In this document: piece by piece, positions 27,199-36,652 of the stretch
Layout of the letters: every line of letters starts with the position of its first letter
How positions within the stretch are numbered: the stretch's first letter is position 1
DNA from: Herbiconiux sp.
Lineage (GTDB): Bacteria > Actinomycetota > Actinomycetes > Actinomycetales > Microbacteriaceae
Reading direction: 5' to 3'
DNA length: 64,000 bases
Assembly: GCF_023264855.1 (NCBI RefSeq)
Contig: NZ_JAHFUW010000008.1
Span: forward strand, 1-64,000
The notes under the pieces: model-generated
Databases searched by the model: none
Told to the model about the DNA's origin: nothing
What the model saw: only the letters and a program-made list of their open reading frames with translations
Made by a program: the position numbers and the translations under genes

Positions 27199-28377
27199 AT
27201 GCTCGCATTCGCCGCGCGCCGGATCGGGCCGCTCCTGACCGCGCTCCTCCTGATCGCTGCGGTGATCGTGATCGCCACCGGCGTGCTGCCCTGGCCCGAC
27301 ACCGTCGAGCTGGCCCGACGGGTCACTCCGGTGCTGGCCTTCGTGGTGGCCATCACCGTCGTGGCCGAACTGGCGAGCGAAGCGGGCGTCTTCACGGCGC
27401 TCGCCGAGCGGATGGCGGGCTGGGGCCGCGGCCGCATCGCGATGCTCTGGCTGCTGGTGCTGGCGCTCGCCGTGGTGAGCACGGCGTTCCTCTCGCTCGA
27501 CACCACGGCGGTGCTGGTGACCCCGGTCGTGGTGGTGCTCGCTCTGCACATCGGCATCTCACCGATCCCGTTCGCGCTCGCGGCCGTCTGGCTCGCCAAC
27601 ACCGCGTCCCTCTTCCTCCCGGTGTCGAACCTCACGAACCTGCTGGCGGCGGGGTCGTTCGACGGCGGGGTCGCCGGTTTCCTGGCGGTGGTGTGGGCAC
27701 CCGCCGTGGTCGGCGTCGTGGTGAGCGCGGGCATCCTGTCCCTGGTGTTCCGCCGATCCCTGCGCGGGCGCTTCGAGCTGCCCGAGCGCACCCCGGTCGA
27801 CGACCGGCCGTTGCTCGTGTTCAGCGCGGTCGTGGTGCTTCTGCTGCTCCCGATGCTGGTGTCGGGCCTCGAGGTGGCCTTCGTGGCCGGGGGAGCAGCC
27901 GTGCTGCTGCTCGCCGCATTCGTCATCCGGCGCCCGCGAGCCATCGGCCCGTCGCTGGTGCCCTGGCAGGCCCTCGGCATCGCCATCGGCCTGTTCGTGC
28001 TGGTCGAGGCGGCTCACGCGCACGGTCTGGAAGACCTTCTGGCGACGGTCTCCGGATCGGGCGACGACCCGCTCAGCCTGCTTCATCTGGCCGCCGTCGG
28101 CGCTCTCGGCGCCAACACCATCAACAATCTGCCGGCCTACCTCGTGCTCGAGCCGCTGGCCGGCGACCCGGTGCGGCTGGCCGCGCTGCTGATCGGCGTG
28201 AACCTCGGCCCGCTGGTGACCCCGTGGGCGTCGCTTGCCACACTGCTCTGGCACCAGCGGCTGACCACCCTCGGTGTGCGCATCTCCTGGCCGCGATTCA
28301 TGTTGCTCGGCCTCGTGGCCGTGGCGGTGATCGTGCCGCTGGCCGTCGTGGCCTTGGCGCTCACCAACCCCGCTTGA
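27199..28377 (+). CDS. SLC13/ArsB-type membrane transporter
   Basis: 392 aa with about ten to eleven predicted membrane helices. The paired signature segments of the ion-transporter superfamily are visible: SLDTTAVLVTPVVV in the first half and ANTINNLPAYLVLEPL in the second. These resemble ArsB/ArsP-type arsenite permeases and NhaD-type antiporters. The substrate (arsenite, Na/H, dicarboxylate) cannot be fixed: no arsR, arsC or other ars gene is adjacent. TAGAAT at 27184-27189, 9 bases before the ATG, is a possible -10 element. Divergent from the HAD gene. Confidence 0.87.
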   Translation: MLAFAARRIGPLLTALLLIAAVIVIATGVLPWPDTVELARRVTPVLAFVVAITVVAELASEAGVFTALAERMAGWGRGRIAMLWLLVLALAVVSTAFLSLDTTAVLVTPVVVVLALHIGISPIPFALAAVWLANTASLFLPVSNLTNLLAAGSFDGGVAGFLAVVWAPAVVGVVVSAGILSLVFRRSLRGRFELPERTPVDDRPLLVFSAVVVLLLLPMLVSGLEVAFVAGGAAVLLLAAFVIRRPRAIGPSLVPWQALGIAIGLFVLVEAAHAHGLEDLLATVSGSGDDPLSLLHLAAVGALGANTINNLPAYLVLEPLAGDPVRLAALLIGVNLGPLVTPWASLATLLWHQRLTTLGVRISWPRFMLLGLVAVAVIVPLAVVALALTNPA

Positions 28378-28398
28378 CGCGAGACGGGCGGGTGTGTG

Positions 28399-28800
28399 TC
28401 AGGCGGTGACGAACTCGCGCTTCACGACCTGTGCGATGCTGCCGGCGTCGAACTGCACGGCGACGAAGTCGGCGGTCTCCACCAGTGCGAGCGCCTGCGG
28501 TGCGGCGAGGAACATCGCCTTCGTGCCGGCCCGATCCGCTTCCGGAACCGCCAGGCGCAGCTCGGCGAGCGAGGTGAACAGCGGCAGCACGAGCTCACCG
28601 GTGGTCGAGAGCAGGGTGCGTACCTGCGGGTCGGCCGCATCCGTCGTGCCGGTGATGTCGACGACGAGGCCGCCGGTGCGCATCGCCTTCAGCAGGGCGT
28701 CGAGGGTGCTCCGATTCGGCAGGCGCCCGAACGTCTCCAGCGCCCTGCGCAGGGGGCGGTTCGAATACGACTTGGGGAATGCCGGAGTGCTGCGTGCCAC
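28399..28800 (-). CDS. SseB-family protein
   Basis: 133 aa, GTG start. The sequence FPKSYSNRPLRRALETFGR and RTLLSTTGELVLPLFTSL fits the SseB N-terminal domain (alpha-beta fold, unknown role; often enhanced serine sensitivity annotation). No membrane helix. TAGGCT ends 6 bases before the start codon. Downstream of nucS in the same direction, 42 bases away; whether they share a message is unclear because both have their own -10. Confidence 0.8.
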   Translation of the reverse strand: MARSTPAFPKSYSNRPLRRALETFGRLPNRSTLDALLKAMRTGGLVVDITGTTDAADPQVRTLLSTTGELVLPLFTSLAELRLAVPEADRAGTKAMFLAAPQALALVETADFVAVQFDAGSIAQVVKREFVTA

Positions 28801-28806
28801 CCGTTC

Positions 28807-28812
28807 AGCCTA
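28807..28812 (-). promoter_or_regulatory. -10 element of the SseB-family gene
   Basis: TAGGCT on the minus strand, 6 bases before the GTG; leaderless arrangement. Confidence 0.45.
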
Positions 28813-28842
28813 GAGGGCGGCATCCGCGGGGCGCCGACGCCG

Positions 28843-29538
28843 TCAGAACAGGCGGCTGTCGGCGTCGTCGAGACCGCGCATGGCGTCGTAGTCGAGCACC
28901 ACGCAGCGGATGCCTCGATCCTGAGCCAGGGTGCGCGCCTGCGGTTTGATCTCCTGGGCCGCGAACACGCCCTGCACCGGCGAGAGGTGCGGGTCGCGGT
29001 TCATCAGCTCGAGGTAGCGGGTGAGCTGCTCGACGCCGTCGATGTCGCCCCGCCGCTTGATCTCGACGGCGACCGCGGCACCGCCCGAGTCCCGGGCCAG
29101 GATGTCGACCGGCCCGATCGCGGTCATGTACTCCCGGCGCACCAGCGTGTGCCCGTCGCCCAGGAGCGTGATCTGCTCGGCCAGCAGCTTCTGCAGGTGC
29201 GCCTCGACGCCGTCTTTCACCAGGCCGGGGTCGATGCCGAGCTCGTGCGCGGAATCGTGCTCGATGTCGTACAGCGAGACCACGAGCACGTCGTCGGTCT
29301 TCTTCTGCGTGACCTTCCAGAGCTCGGTGATGCCCGCCTCGGCCTGATCGGCGTCCGGCTCGAGCACGGTGATCGAGCACGGCGGGCTCATCCAGTTCAG
29401 CGGCTTGTACGAGCCGCCGTCGGAGTGCACCAGGATGCTGCCGTCGCTCTTCAGCATCAGCAGCCGCTTGGCGAGCGGCAAGTGGGCGCTCAGACGCCCG
29501 GCGTAATCGACGGAGCAGGTGGCAATGACAAGACGCAC
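28843..29538 (-). CDS. nucS: Mismatch-specific endonuclease NucS
   Basis: 231 aa, full length, GTG start. NucS (EndoMS) cuts both strands at mismatches and replaces the MutS-MutL pathway in most Actinobacteria. The N-terminal half binds DNA and dimerises ([14 protein letters not shown] to MSPPCSITV). The C-terminal RecB-like nuclease core has GPVDILARD, the catalytic VEIKRRG and QLTRYLEL. The protein ends DADSRLF, matching the terminal motif that docks to the DNA sliding clamp. TACGCT lies 6 bases before the GTG with no Shine-Dalgarno. Confidence 0.97.
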   Translation of the reverse strand: MRLVIATCSVDYAGRLSAHLPLAKRLLMLKSDGSILVHSDGGSYKPLNWMSPPCSITVLEPDADQAEAGITELWKVTQKKTDDVLVVSLYDIEHDSAHELGIDPGLVKDGVEAHLQKLLAEQITLLGDGHTLVRREYMTAIGPVDILARDSGGAAVAVEIKRRGDIDGVEQLTRYLELMNRDPHLSPVQGVFAAQEIKPQARTLAQDRGIRCVVLDYDAMRGLDDADSRLF

Positions 29539-29544
29539 CTGTAG

Positions 29545-29550
29545 AGCGTA
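29545..29550 (-). promoter_or_regulatory. -10 element of nucS (leaderless type)
   Basis: TACGCT on the minus strand, 6 bases before the GTG start of nucS. Confidence 0.45.
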
Positions 29551-29575
29551 ACCGTCAGGCGGTGCCGGGGGCGGT

Positions 29576-30862
29576 TCAGGAGGCGCCGGCGCCGGCGTTC
29601 GCCTTCACGCGGGCGCGCGGGCCGGTGAGCTCGCGGGCGGCCGGCGAGGCGAGGCCGGCGAGGGCCACCAGCACGAGCACCAGCAGCAGGGCGTTCCGGA
29701 TGCCGAAGTCGTGGCCGAGCAGCCCGATCACCGGCGGGCCCACCAGGAAGGCCACGTAGCCGATGATCGCGACGGCGCTCACCCGGGCCGCGGAGCTCTT
29801 GGGATCGGGCGCATCCGCGGCCGCCGACATGCCCACCGGGAAGCCGAGCGAGCAGCCGAGCGCCCAGAACACCACGCCCACGACGCCGACCCAGAGGGTG
29901 GGGGCGATGATGAAGGCGAGGATGCCGAGGAAGCCGAGGATCGCGCCGGTGCGGAGCACGGGCACGCGGCCGAAGCGGTCCAGCAGGGGGCCGCCGGCGA
30001 CCCGTCCGGCGGTCATCGCCACGGTGAAGACGCCGAAGACCACGGCGCCGAGGGTGTTGTCGGTGGAGAAGCCGTCGACGACCGCGAGGGCCAGCCAGTC
30101 GTTCGCCGAGCCTTCGGCGAACGCCATCCCGAGCATGATGACGCCGATGGCGAGCAGGCGGACGTCTGTCCAGACGGCGAGGCTCGCGCGGAGGCGCTGG
30201 CCCCAGGTGCCGGTGGCGGCCAGAGCCTCGGCGTCGGCGTCGCCGGCGCTCGCGGTCTCGGTCGAGGCCGCCGCTTCGGCGCCCTTCGGGACGAAGCGGA
30301 TGGCGACGAGCGCGCTCGCCACGATCAGTACCGCGATCACCGACAGGTGCACGCCCACGCTCACCGAGAGGGCGGAGGCGAGCGCGCCGATGCCCGCGCC
30401 GGTGACCGTGCCGAAGCTGAAGAAGGCGTGCATGAGCGGCAGCACGGTCTTGCCGATGCTGCGCTCGACGGCGGCGCCCTCGACGTTCATAATCACGTCG
30501 ACGGCCCCGTTGCCGAAGCCGAAGAGCGCCAGCCCCGCGCCCACCACGACCGCCGAGCCGGTGAAGGTGGCCCCGAGGCCGATCACCGCGGTGGCGACGG
30601 CGATCAGCATCAGGCACAGCAGCATGCCCGCGCGCGCTCCCCAACGGCCCATGATGTGCGGTGCCGCGATCAGACCGAGGATGGCGCCGATCGACATCAT
30701 CAGGATCAGCACTCCGACCTGGGCCGTGTCGATCTGCAGGAGGTCGCGCACGGCGGGCAGCCGGGCGATCCAGCTGGCGATCGAGAAGCCCGAGAGCGCG
30801 AAGATCGCGAAGATGGCGTTCCGCCAGGCGGTGAGCTGACGGCGGGTGAGGGTGTCGGTCAT
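29576..30862 (-). CDS. MFS transporter (YbjJ-like)
   Basis: 428 aa with twelve predicted helices and the MFS A-loop feel of [10 protein letters not shown]. It resembles the YbjJ/FucP-like group of sugar or unknown-solute exporters. AAGGAA precedes the ATG by a few bases. It is divergent from the LacI-type regulator gene, and the gap between them (116 bases) holds palindromic operator candidates, so the regulator probably controls this transporter. A sugar substrate is possible but not shown. Confidence 0.88.
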   Translation of the reverse strand: MTDTLTRRQLTAWRNAIFAIFALSGFSIASWIARLPAVRDLLQIDTAQVGVLILMMSIGAILGLIAAPHIMGRWGARAGMLLCLMLIAVATAVIGLGATFTGSAVVVGAGLALFGFGNGAVDVIMNVEGAAVERSIGKTVLPLMHAFFSFGTVTGAGIGALASALSVSVGVHLSVIAVLIVASALVAIRFVPKGAEAAASTETASAGDADAEALAATGTWGQRLRASLAVWTDVRLLAIGVIMLGMAFAEGSANDWLALAVVDGFSTDNTLGAVVFGVFTVAMTAGRVAGGPLLDRFGRVPVLRTGAILGFLGILAFIIAPTLWVGVVGVVFWALGCSLGFPVGMSAAADAPDPKSSAARVSAVAIIGYVAFLVGPPVIGLLGHDFGIRNALLLVLVLVALAGLASPAARELTGPRARVKANAGAGAS

Positions 30863-30934
30863 GGGTTCCTTCGGGGCGCCGCCGAGGCGGTGGGAGGGGA
30901 GCCGGTGAAACGGCGGGCTGAGCGGGAAATCTCT

Positions 30935-30964
30935 GATCGAATCGATTCGATCGAAACGATTCGA
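30935..30964. promoter_or_regulatory. Tandem palindromes, putative LacI-family operator
   Basis: A perfect 18-bp palindrome, GATCGAATC and GATTCGATC (30935-30952), is followed by an overlapping near-palindrome, TCGAAACGATTCGA (30951-30964). The central CG and AT-rich arms fit LacI-family operators. The site lies between the divergent MFS and LacI-family genes and overlaps the promoter of the latter. Confidence 0.7.
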
Positions 30965-30965
30965 C

Positions 30966-30971
30966 TACGCT
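30966..30971 (+). promoter_or_regulatory. -10 element of the LacI-family gene
   Basis: TACGCT, 7 bases before ATG 30979 and directly next to the operator palindromes, which suggests autorepression of a leaderless message. Confidence 0.5.
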
Positions 30972-30978
30972 ACCGAAC

Positions 30979-32043
30979 ATGTCCCGCCCGGAGCAACCAC
31001 GAGCCACGCTCTCGCACGTGGCCGAGCGTGCCGGGGTCTCGCGCTCCACGGCCTCGCTCGCGTTCAGCGGCGCGGGCCCGGTATCGGCGGCCACGCGCGA
31101 GCGGGTGATGCGGGCGGCCGCCGAGCTGAGCTACTCGGGGCCGGATCCGCGGGCCCGATCGCTGCGCCAGGGCCGCTCGGGGGTGGTCGGCATCGTGTTC
31201 GACGAGCGCCTGCTGCACGCGTTCCGCGACCCGGTGAACATCGCGACGCTCGATGGCATCGCCTCGGGGCTGGAGGTCGACAGCAACGGCCTGCTGCTGA
31301 TGACCGAGACGGGCGCGACGGGAGGCGGCATCCGTTCGGCGTCGGTCGACGCGGTGGTGTTGATGGGCTGCAGCCCGCTGTTCGACGAGATCGTCGCCGT
31401 GCTCACCCAGCGCGGCATCCCGCTGGTCTCCATCGAAGGCGGCCGCGTGCCCGGCGTCGTCGACATCGCGCTCGACAACGCGGATGCCACGGAGACCCTC
31501 GCCCGGCATCTGCACGCGTTCGGCCACCGGCGGGTCGCGATGGTGACCCTGGGAGTGGATGCCCGGCGCACCGAAGGGCCCTTCCCCACCACGCGTCGGG
31601 AATCGATCACCACGGCGGTGACCGCCGATCGGCTGGCCGGAGCGCTCCGGGTGTTCCCCGACCTCGTGGCCTACGCCTCCTCGTACAACCTGGTGGAGAA
31701 CGGGATGCGGGCGGCGCGCGCCCTGCTCGAGGTGCCCGAGGCCGAGCGCCCGACCGCGATCATGGCGCAGAGCGATCTGCTCGCCGCGGGGGTGCTGCAG
31801 TGCGCGGCCTCCCTCGGGCTGCGCGTGCCGGAGGATCTCAGCGTGACCGGATTCGACGGCGTGCCGCTGGACGGACTGGGCCTGCACGACCTCACCACGA
31901 TGCAGCAGCCCACCGCCGAGAAGGGGCGCGCGGTGGGGCGGGCCGTCGCGGCACTGCTCGCGGGCGAACCGGCGGCGTCGGAGCGGTTCGAGTGCCGCCT
32001 GCACGTGGGCGGCACGACCGGGCCGGTGCCGGCGGGGGCCTAG
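30979..32043 (+). CDS. LacI-family transcriptional regulator
   Basis: 354 aa, normal LacI length. The N-terminal helix-turn-helix begins ATLSHVAERAGVSRSTASLAFSG (about residues 8-30), followed by the hinge helix segment. The periplasmic-binding-like effector domain carries GSLRQGRSGVVGIVF-type strands and the C-terminal GFDGVPLDGLGLHDLTTMQQP. It would bind a sugar or sugar-like effector in its cleft. Expected to repress the divergent MFS gene and itself through the palindromes upstream. Confidence 0.94.
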   Translation: MSRPEQPRATLSHVAERAGVSRSTASLAFSGAGPVSAATRERVMRAAAELSYSGPDPRARSLRQGRSGVVGIVFDERLLHAFRDPVNIATLDGIASGLEVDSNGLLLMTETGATGGGIRSASVDAVVLMGCSPLFDEIVAVLTQRGIPLVSIEGGRVPGVVDIALDNADATETLARHLHAFGHRRVAMVTLGVDARRTEGPFPTTRRESITTAVTADRLAGALRVFPDLVAYASSYNLVENGMRAARALLEVPEAERPTAIMAQSDLLAAGVLQCAASLGLRVPEDLSVTGFDGVPLDGLGLHDLTTMQQPTAEKGRAVGRAVAALLAGEPAASERFECRLHVGGTTGPVPAGA

Positions 32044-32177
32044 CGGGGGAACGAGTTGTCCCCAGGTGGCGCCGGCGACCGGGTTCTCCACAGCTCGGGT
32101 CGATCTGCGGGGCCGAACGGCGCGTGCACTACTGTCGTGCTCATCAGCGGTTCGGGCACGAGGGAAGGAGGGCGAGC

Positions 32178-33869
32178 ATGACGCAGGCGGCGCCGAGGGT
32201 GACGGTGGCGGGCACCGCGCCGGCGCGCAGCGGGCTGGTCTTGATCGCCCTGATCCTCGCCGCGGGGGTCGCGAACCTCAACCTCTCGGTGGCCAACGTC
32301 GCCCTGCCCTCGATCGGGCACGACTTCGACGCCTCGCAGACCGCACTCAATCTGGTGGCCGTCGGCTTCTCGCTGGGGTTGGCCGGCTCCGTGCTCTACC
32401 TGGGTGCGCTCGGCGACCGGCACGGCCGCAAGCGGATGCTGGTGCTGGGTCTGGTGCTCAGCATCCCGGCCGCCCTGCTGGCCTCGCTCGCACCCTCGGT
32501 CGAGGTGCTCTTCGTGGCGCGGCTGGTCGGCGGTGTGGCCGCGGGAATGGCCTATCCCACCACGCTGTCGCTGATCACCGCACTGTGGAGCGGGCCCAGG
32601 CGGATCGCGGCGATCGCGCTCTGGTCGGGCCTCGGCGGCGCGATCTCGGCGCTCGGGCCGCTCGCCTCCGGCTGGCTGCTCGGGCAGTTCCACTGGGGAT
32701 CGGTGTTCCTGATGACCATCCCGCTGGCGGCGGTCACCTTGGTGCTCGTGCTGATCGTGGTGCCGGCCAAGGTGAACGAGGGCCGCGACCCGGTCGACAA
32801 CCTCGGCGGTGTGCTCTCGATCGTGATGGTCACCTCGCTCGTGCTCGCCATCAACTTCGCCGCGGTGCCGGGCGCCGGAGTGTTCTCGCTGGTGCTCGCG
32901 GGGATCGCGGTGCTCGGTGGTGCGGGCTTCGTCCTGCGCCAGCGCCGGGCGGCGCATCCGCTCTACGACCTGCGCATCGCGCGGCGGCGGCCGTTCTGGG
33001 TGGCGGCGGTCGGCGGCATCATCGTGTTCGGCTCGCTGATGGGCGCGATGTACGTGGGGCAGCTGTTCCTGCAGAACGTGCTCGGCTACACGGCGCTCGA
33101 GGCGGGGGCGTCGATCCTGCCGGCGGCGGTGCTGATGGTGCTCGCCTCGCCGCTGTCGAGCCGGCTGATCGCGCGGTTCGGGGCGCGGATCGTGTTCCTC
33201 ATCGGCTTCGCCTGCTGCCTGCTGGCCTTCCTCACGATGTACCTGTTCTGGGACGTCGGCTCGCCGTTCTGGCCGGTGGGGCTCGGGTACGCCCTGATCG
33301 GCCTCGGGGTGGGGATCGCGGGGCCGCCCGCCTCCCGGTCGCTGACCGACTCGGTGCCGGTGACCCGGGCCGGGATGGCGTCGGGAACGTCGGATCTGCA
33401 GCGCGACCTCGGCGGATCGATCATGCAGTCGGTGCTGGGTGCGATCCTGACGGCCGGCTACGCGGCGGCCACCGCGGCGGCGATCAGCTCGGCGCCGGCC
33501 TCGGTGCAGACGCAGATCACGAGCGAGGTGCAGGCCCAACTGCAGAAGTCCTTCGACGGCGCGGTGGCGATCGCACAGCAGCATCCGCAGTACGCCGATG
33601 CGATCGTGGCGGCCGCTCGCCAGTCGTTCCTCGACGGCGCCGACTGGGCCTACGCCACGGGCATGCTGACGATGCTGGTCGGGGCGCTGCTGGTGCTCGT
33701 CTTCTACCCGCGCAAGGCGCGCGAGCACGAGCTGTTCGCCGAGTACGCGCGGGCGGATGCGCGGGTGGCGGAGGTCGCAGAGGCCGAGCCCGGGGTGACG
33801 GCCGCCTCCGGGGCGGAACCCGGTTCTGCCGGCGGGGCAGGGAGGTCGAGCGAGCGCACAGGAGAATAG
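32178..33869 (+). CDS. DHA2-type MFS exporter
   Basis: 563 aa. ATG 32178 has a strong ribosome site, AAGGAGGG, 8 bases upstream. The length, about fourteen helices, and motifs LGDRHGRKRM and a C-terminal cytoplasmic tail fit the drug:H+ antiporter-2 family (EmrB/QacA-like). LNLSVANVALPSIGHDF is the family's first helix. It would export hydrophobic compounds; the true substrate is unknown. The next gene (MBL-fold hydrolase) starts only 4 bases after its stop, so the two are cotranscribed. Confidence 0.92.
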   Translation: MTQAAPRVTVAGTAPARSGLVLIALILAAGVANLNLSVANVALPSIGHDFDASQTALNLVAVGFSLGLAGSVLYLGALGDRHGRKRMLVLGLVLSIPAALLASLAPSVEVLFVARLVGGVAAGMAYPTTLSLITALWSGPRRIAAIALWSGLGGAISALGPLASGWLLGQFHWGSVFLMTIPLAAVTLVLVLIVVPAKVNEGRDPVDNLGGVLSIVMVTSLVLAINFAAVPGAGVFSLVLAGIAVLGGAGFVLRQRRAAHPLYDLRIARRRPFWVAAVGGIIVFGSLMGAMYVGQLFLQNVLGYTALEAGASILPAAVLMVLASPLSSRLIARFGARIVFLIGFACCLLAFLTMYLFWDVGSPFWPVGLGYALIGLGVGIAGPPASRSLTDSVPVTRAGMASGTSDLQRDLGGSIMQSVLGAILTAGYAAATAAAISSAPASVQTQITSEVQAQLQKSFDGAVAIAQQHPQYADAIVAAARQSFLDGADWAYATGMLTMLVGALLVLVFYPRKAREHELFAEYARADARVAEVAEAEPGVTAASGAEPGSAGGAGRSSERTGE

Positions 33870-33873
33870 GGGC

Positions 33874-34665
33874 ATGCGTCTCACCGTGCTCGGCACCGCA
33901 ACGCCCTTTCCTCGCCCCGACAACCCCTGTTCGGGCTACCTGCTCCAGGGGGGAACCGTGGACGACGAGAGCGGCGGAGCGGATGCTCCGGGTGCGACCG
34001 TCTGGATCGACGCGGGTGCCGGCACCCTCGCCGAACTGCAGCGCCACACCTCGATCGGGGCGCTCGACGCGATCTGGATCTCGCATCGCCACGCCGACCA
34101 CGCCGCCGACCTGCTGGTGGCCTATTACGCTCTGCGGTTCGCCGAGGGCCGGCCCGAGCATCCGGTTCCCCTTCCGCTGATCGCGCCGGAGGGGATGCTC
34201 GAGCGGCTGAGTGCGTTCCTCGGCCCGTCGTCGGTCGACGAACTGCCCCGGGTGTTCGACTTCCGGCCGATGAGCGGCTGGGGTGAGGCCGTGTTCGGCT
34301 CGCTGACGCTCAGCTGGGGTCCCGTGCAGCACGGCGTGCCGGCCTTCGGCCTCACCGTCGACGAGGGCGGCCGCCGTCTCGCCTACTCGGGCGACTGCGC
34401 GCCCTGCCTCTCGCTCGAGGAGATCGGCGAGAACGCCGACCTGCTGCTGGTGGAGGCCGGTTACGACCGGGCGCCCGAGGGCGAGCCCGCCGTGCACCAC
34501 ACCCCCGAGGAGGCGGGACGCTCGGCCGCCACGGCCGGTGCCGCCCGCCTGGTGCTCACGCACCTCGCGGAGTCGCTGGTTCCGGATGCCGCCCGCGCCC
34601 GGGCGGCCACCGCCTACGCGGGCCCGATCGAGCTCGCGCACCCGGGAGCCGTCTTCCTGGTCTGA
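33874..34665 (+). CDS. MBL-fold metallo-hydrolase
   Basis: 263 aa metallo-beta-lactamase fold protein. The metal-binding motif H71-R-H73-A-D75-H76 is clear, with further ligands likely in GPVQHGVPAFG, the SGDCAPC segment and VLTHLAES. The layout is close to the ribonuclease Z/PhnP-like subgroup, and it lacks a signal peptide, so it is a cytoplasmic enzyme acting on a phosphoester or thioester. It starts 4 bases after the exporter gene. Substrate is not known. Confidence 0.88.
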   Translation: MRLTVLGTATPFPRPDNPCSGYLLQGGTVDDESGGADAPGATVWIDAGAGTLAELQRHTSIGALDAIWISHRHADHAADLLVAYYALRFAEGRPEHPVPLPLIAPEGMLERLSAFLGPSSVDELPRVFDFRPMSGWGEAVFGSLTLSWGPVQHGVPAFGLTVDEGGRRLAYSGDCAPCLSLEEIGENADLLLVEAGYDRAPEGEPAVHHTPEEAGRSAATAGAARLVLTHLAESLVPDAARARAATAYAGPIELAHPGAVFLV

Positions 34666-34709
34666 CCCCGAGGCCCACGGCACGGCACGGAACGGGTGCG
34701 GGCGGTGCG

Positions 34710-36035
34710 TCAGCGGGCGGCGGGGGCTCCGGTCACGATCCAGCGGGAACCCCGGGCGCGGAGGCCGAGCGTGAGGGCGCGTGCTCCGATATAGCCGAGG
34801 CCGAACGCCAGCCAGAGCCAGACGAGGCCGGCCGTTCCCGAGGGCTGGATCAGGGCCACCGCGATCAGCAACGGCGCGTACATCGCGAGGTTCACGAGCC
34901 CCGTCAGCGCGAGATACCGCGCGTCGCCGGCGCCGATCAGCACGCCGTCGAGCACGAACACGAAACCGGCCAGCGGCACGCCGATCGCCATCACGAGCAT
35001 CGTCGCGGTGAGATCCTGCCGCACCTCGGGCGAGGAGCTGAACACGAACCCGGCGAACGGCGCGGTCACCGCCACCAGTACGCCGAGCAGCACCCCCGAC
35101 AGCAGGCCCCAGCGCACCAGCCGCCTCGTCACGGCGTGCACGCGCGGCACATCCGAGGCGCCGAGCCCGTGCCCCACCATCGCCTGACCGGCGATCGCCA
35201 GCGCATCCAGCACGAACGCCAGCGTCATGAACACCGTCATGGCGATCTGGAACGCCGCCAGCTGCGTCACCCCGAGCGAGGACGCCACCACGACCGTGGC
35301 GAGGATCGCCGCGCGCAGGCTGGCCGTGCGCACGAGCAGCCATCCGCCGGCCAGGGCCGCGCCCGTCACGCCGTCCAGACCGGGCCGGAGCGAGACACCG
35401 TGCCGCCGGGCGGCCCGGATCGCGATCACCACGTACACCGCGGCCATCGCCCACTGGGCCACCACCGTGCCGACGGCGGAACCGGCGATGCCCCAGCCCG
35501 CGCCGTAGATCAGCACCGCGTTCAGTGCGGCGTTCGCCGCGAATCCGGCCACCGCCACCACGAGCGGCGTGCGGGTGTCCTGCAGGCCGCGCAGCAGTCC
35601 GGTGGCCGCGATCACGATCAGCATGCCGGGCAGCCCGATCAGCGAGATCGACAGATACGTCTCGGCGTTCTGCTGCACGGCTTCGGTGCTCCCGAACAGA
35701 CGGATGACGGCACCCACGAGCGGCCAGCCGGCGACGGCCAGCAGCACCCCGACGCCCAGCGCCAGCCACATGCCGTCGATACCCGCCTTCACCGCGCCCG
35801 GGGTGTCGCCGGCACCCAGACGCCGGGCGACGGCCGGCGTGGTGGCGTAGGCGAGGAAGATCAGCAGCCCGACGACCGTCTGCAGGATCGCGCTGGCGAC
35901 GCCGAGGCCGGCCAGAGCATCCGCCCCCAGATGGCCCACCAGCGCGGTGTCGGTGAGCAGGAACAGGGGCTCGGCGACGAGCGCTCCGAGGGCTGGGACC
36001 GCGAGGCGCAGGATGTCGCGATCGATCGTCAGCAC
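34710..36035 (-). CDS. MATE-family efflux protein (DinF-like)
   Basis: 441 aa with twelve predicted helices in two similar halves. The first half begins LRLAVPALGALVAEPLFLLTD, matching DinF-type MATE proteins, and AGQAMVGHGLGA marks the second half. These antiporters export cationic compounds with Na+ or H+ coupling. The GTG start at 36035 is preceded by TAGGCT, 6 bases away, and no Shine-Dalgarno. Confidence 0.91.
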   Translation of the reverse strand: MLTIDRDILRLAVPALGALVAEPLFLLTDTALVGHLGADALAGLGVASAILQTVVGLLIFLAYATTPAVARRLGAGDTPGAVKAGIDGMWLALGVGVLLAVAGWPLVGAVIRLFGSTEAVQQNAETYLSISLIGLPGMLIVIAATGLLRGLQDTRTPLVVAVAGFAANAALNAVLIYGAGWGIAGSAVGTVVAQWAMAAVYVVIAIRAARRHGVSLRPGLDGVTGAALAGGWLLVRTASLRAAILATVVVASSLGVTQLAAFQIAMTVFMTLAFVLDALAIAGQAMVGHGLGASDVPRVHAVTRRLVRWGLLSGVLLGVLVAVTAPFAGFVFSSSPEVRQDLTATMLVMAIGVPLAGFVFVLDGVLIGAGDARYLALTGLVNLAMYAPLLIAVALIQPSGTAGLVWLWLAFGLGYIGARALTLGLRARGSRWIVTGAPAAR

Positions 36036-36041
36036 TCCATC

Positions 36042-36047
36042 AGCCTA
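36042..36047 (-). promoter_or_regulatory. -10 element of the MATE gene (leaderless type)
   Basis: TAGGCT on the minus strand, 6 bases before the GTG at 36035. Confidence 0.45.
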
Positions 36048-36154
36048 GGACTCTGGTGCCCTCCGCCCCCCGGCTGGTAGCGTGCCGAATGTCAGCCCCG
36101 AACGCGCGCTCCGCTCGTGCGGGCACCTGCCCCCACCCTGCGAAAGGCCGCGCG

Positions 36155-36580
36155 ATGCCCGAATTCAGCTACGGACCGGTCGAACTCATCCTGGTCGGAT
36201 TCGACGGGGAGCGACCCGGCCCCGAGATCGTCGACGCCCTGCGGGACGTGATCGACGCCGGCACCGTCCGGCTGCTCGACCTCCTGTTCGTCACCCGCTC
36301 GCCTGAGGGCGCGCTCACCGTGCTCGAACTCGAAGATGCGGGCGACGCGATCGGCCTCGGCGAGGTCGTGCTGGAGGCCACCGGGCTCGCCTCGTTCGAG
36401 GACATCGAGGAGCTGGCCGCCGAGATCCCCGCGGGCTCCTCGGCCGCTCTGCTCGTGATCGAGCTGGCCTGGGCGAAGAACCTCGCGTCGAAGCTCGCCG
36501 CCGGCCACGGTGCCGTACTGAGCACGGAGCGCATCCCGGCCCCCGTGGTGAACGAGGTCCTGGCCGCGCTCGCGGACTGA
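36155..36580 (+). CDS. DUF6325-family protein
   Basis: 141 aa from ATG 36155, with GAAAGG 8 bases upstream. The sequence FSYGPVELILVGFDGERPG, DVIDAGTVRLLDLLFV and VIELAWAKNLASKLA fits the DUF6325 family (formerly grouped with membrane-proximal DUF1269-like proteins). It has an alpha/beta pattern without a signal peptide; a weak hydrophobic stretch near 110-120 could contact the membrane. It is followed after 72 bases by the SHOCT-domain gene, a pairing I recall from other Actinobacteria. Function unknown. Confidence 0.82.
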   Translation: MPEFSYGPVELILVGFDGERPGPEIVDALRDVIDAGTVRLLDLLFVTRSPEGALTVLELEDAGDAIGLGEVVLEATGLASFEDIEELAAEIPAGSSAALLVIELAWAKNLASKLAAGHGAVLSTERIPAPVVNEVLAALAD

Positions 36581-36652
36581 ACAGCGGCAGCGCTGCGCTG
36601 CTTCCACCCACCTCACGAAGACCCTTCCGTACGATCCGACAGGAGAACCGAC

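Noticed and set aside
27199-28377. Arsenite resistance operon
   Set aside because: The transporter resembles ArsB but no arsR, arsC, or other resistance gene is next to it, so the substrate stays open.
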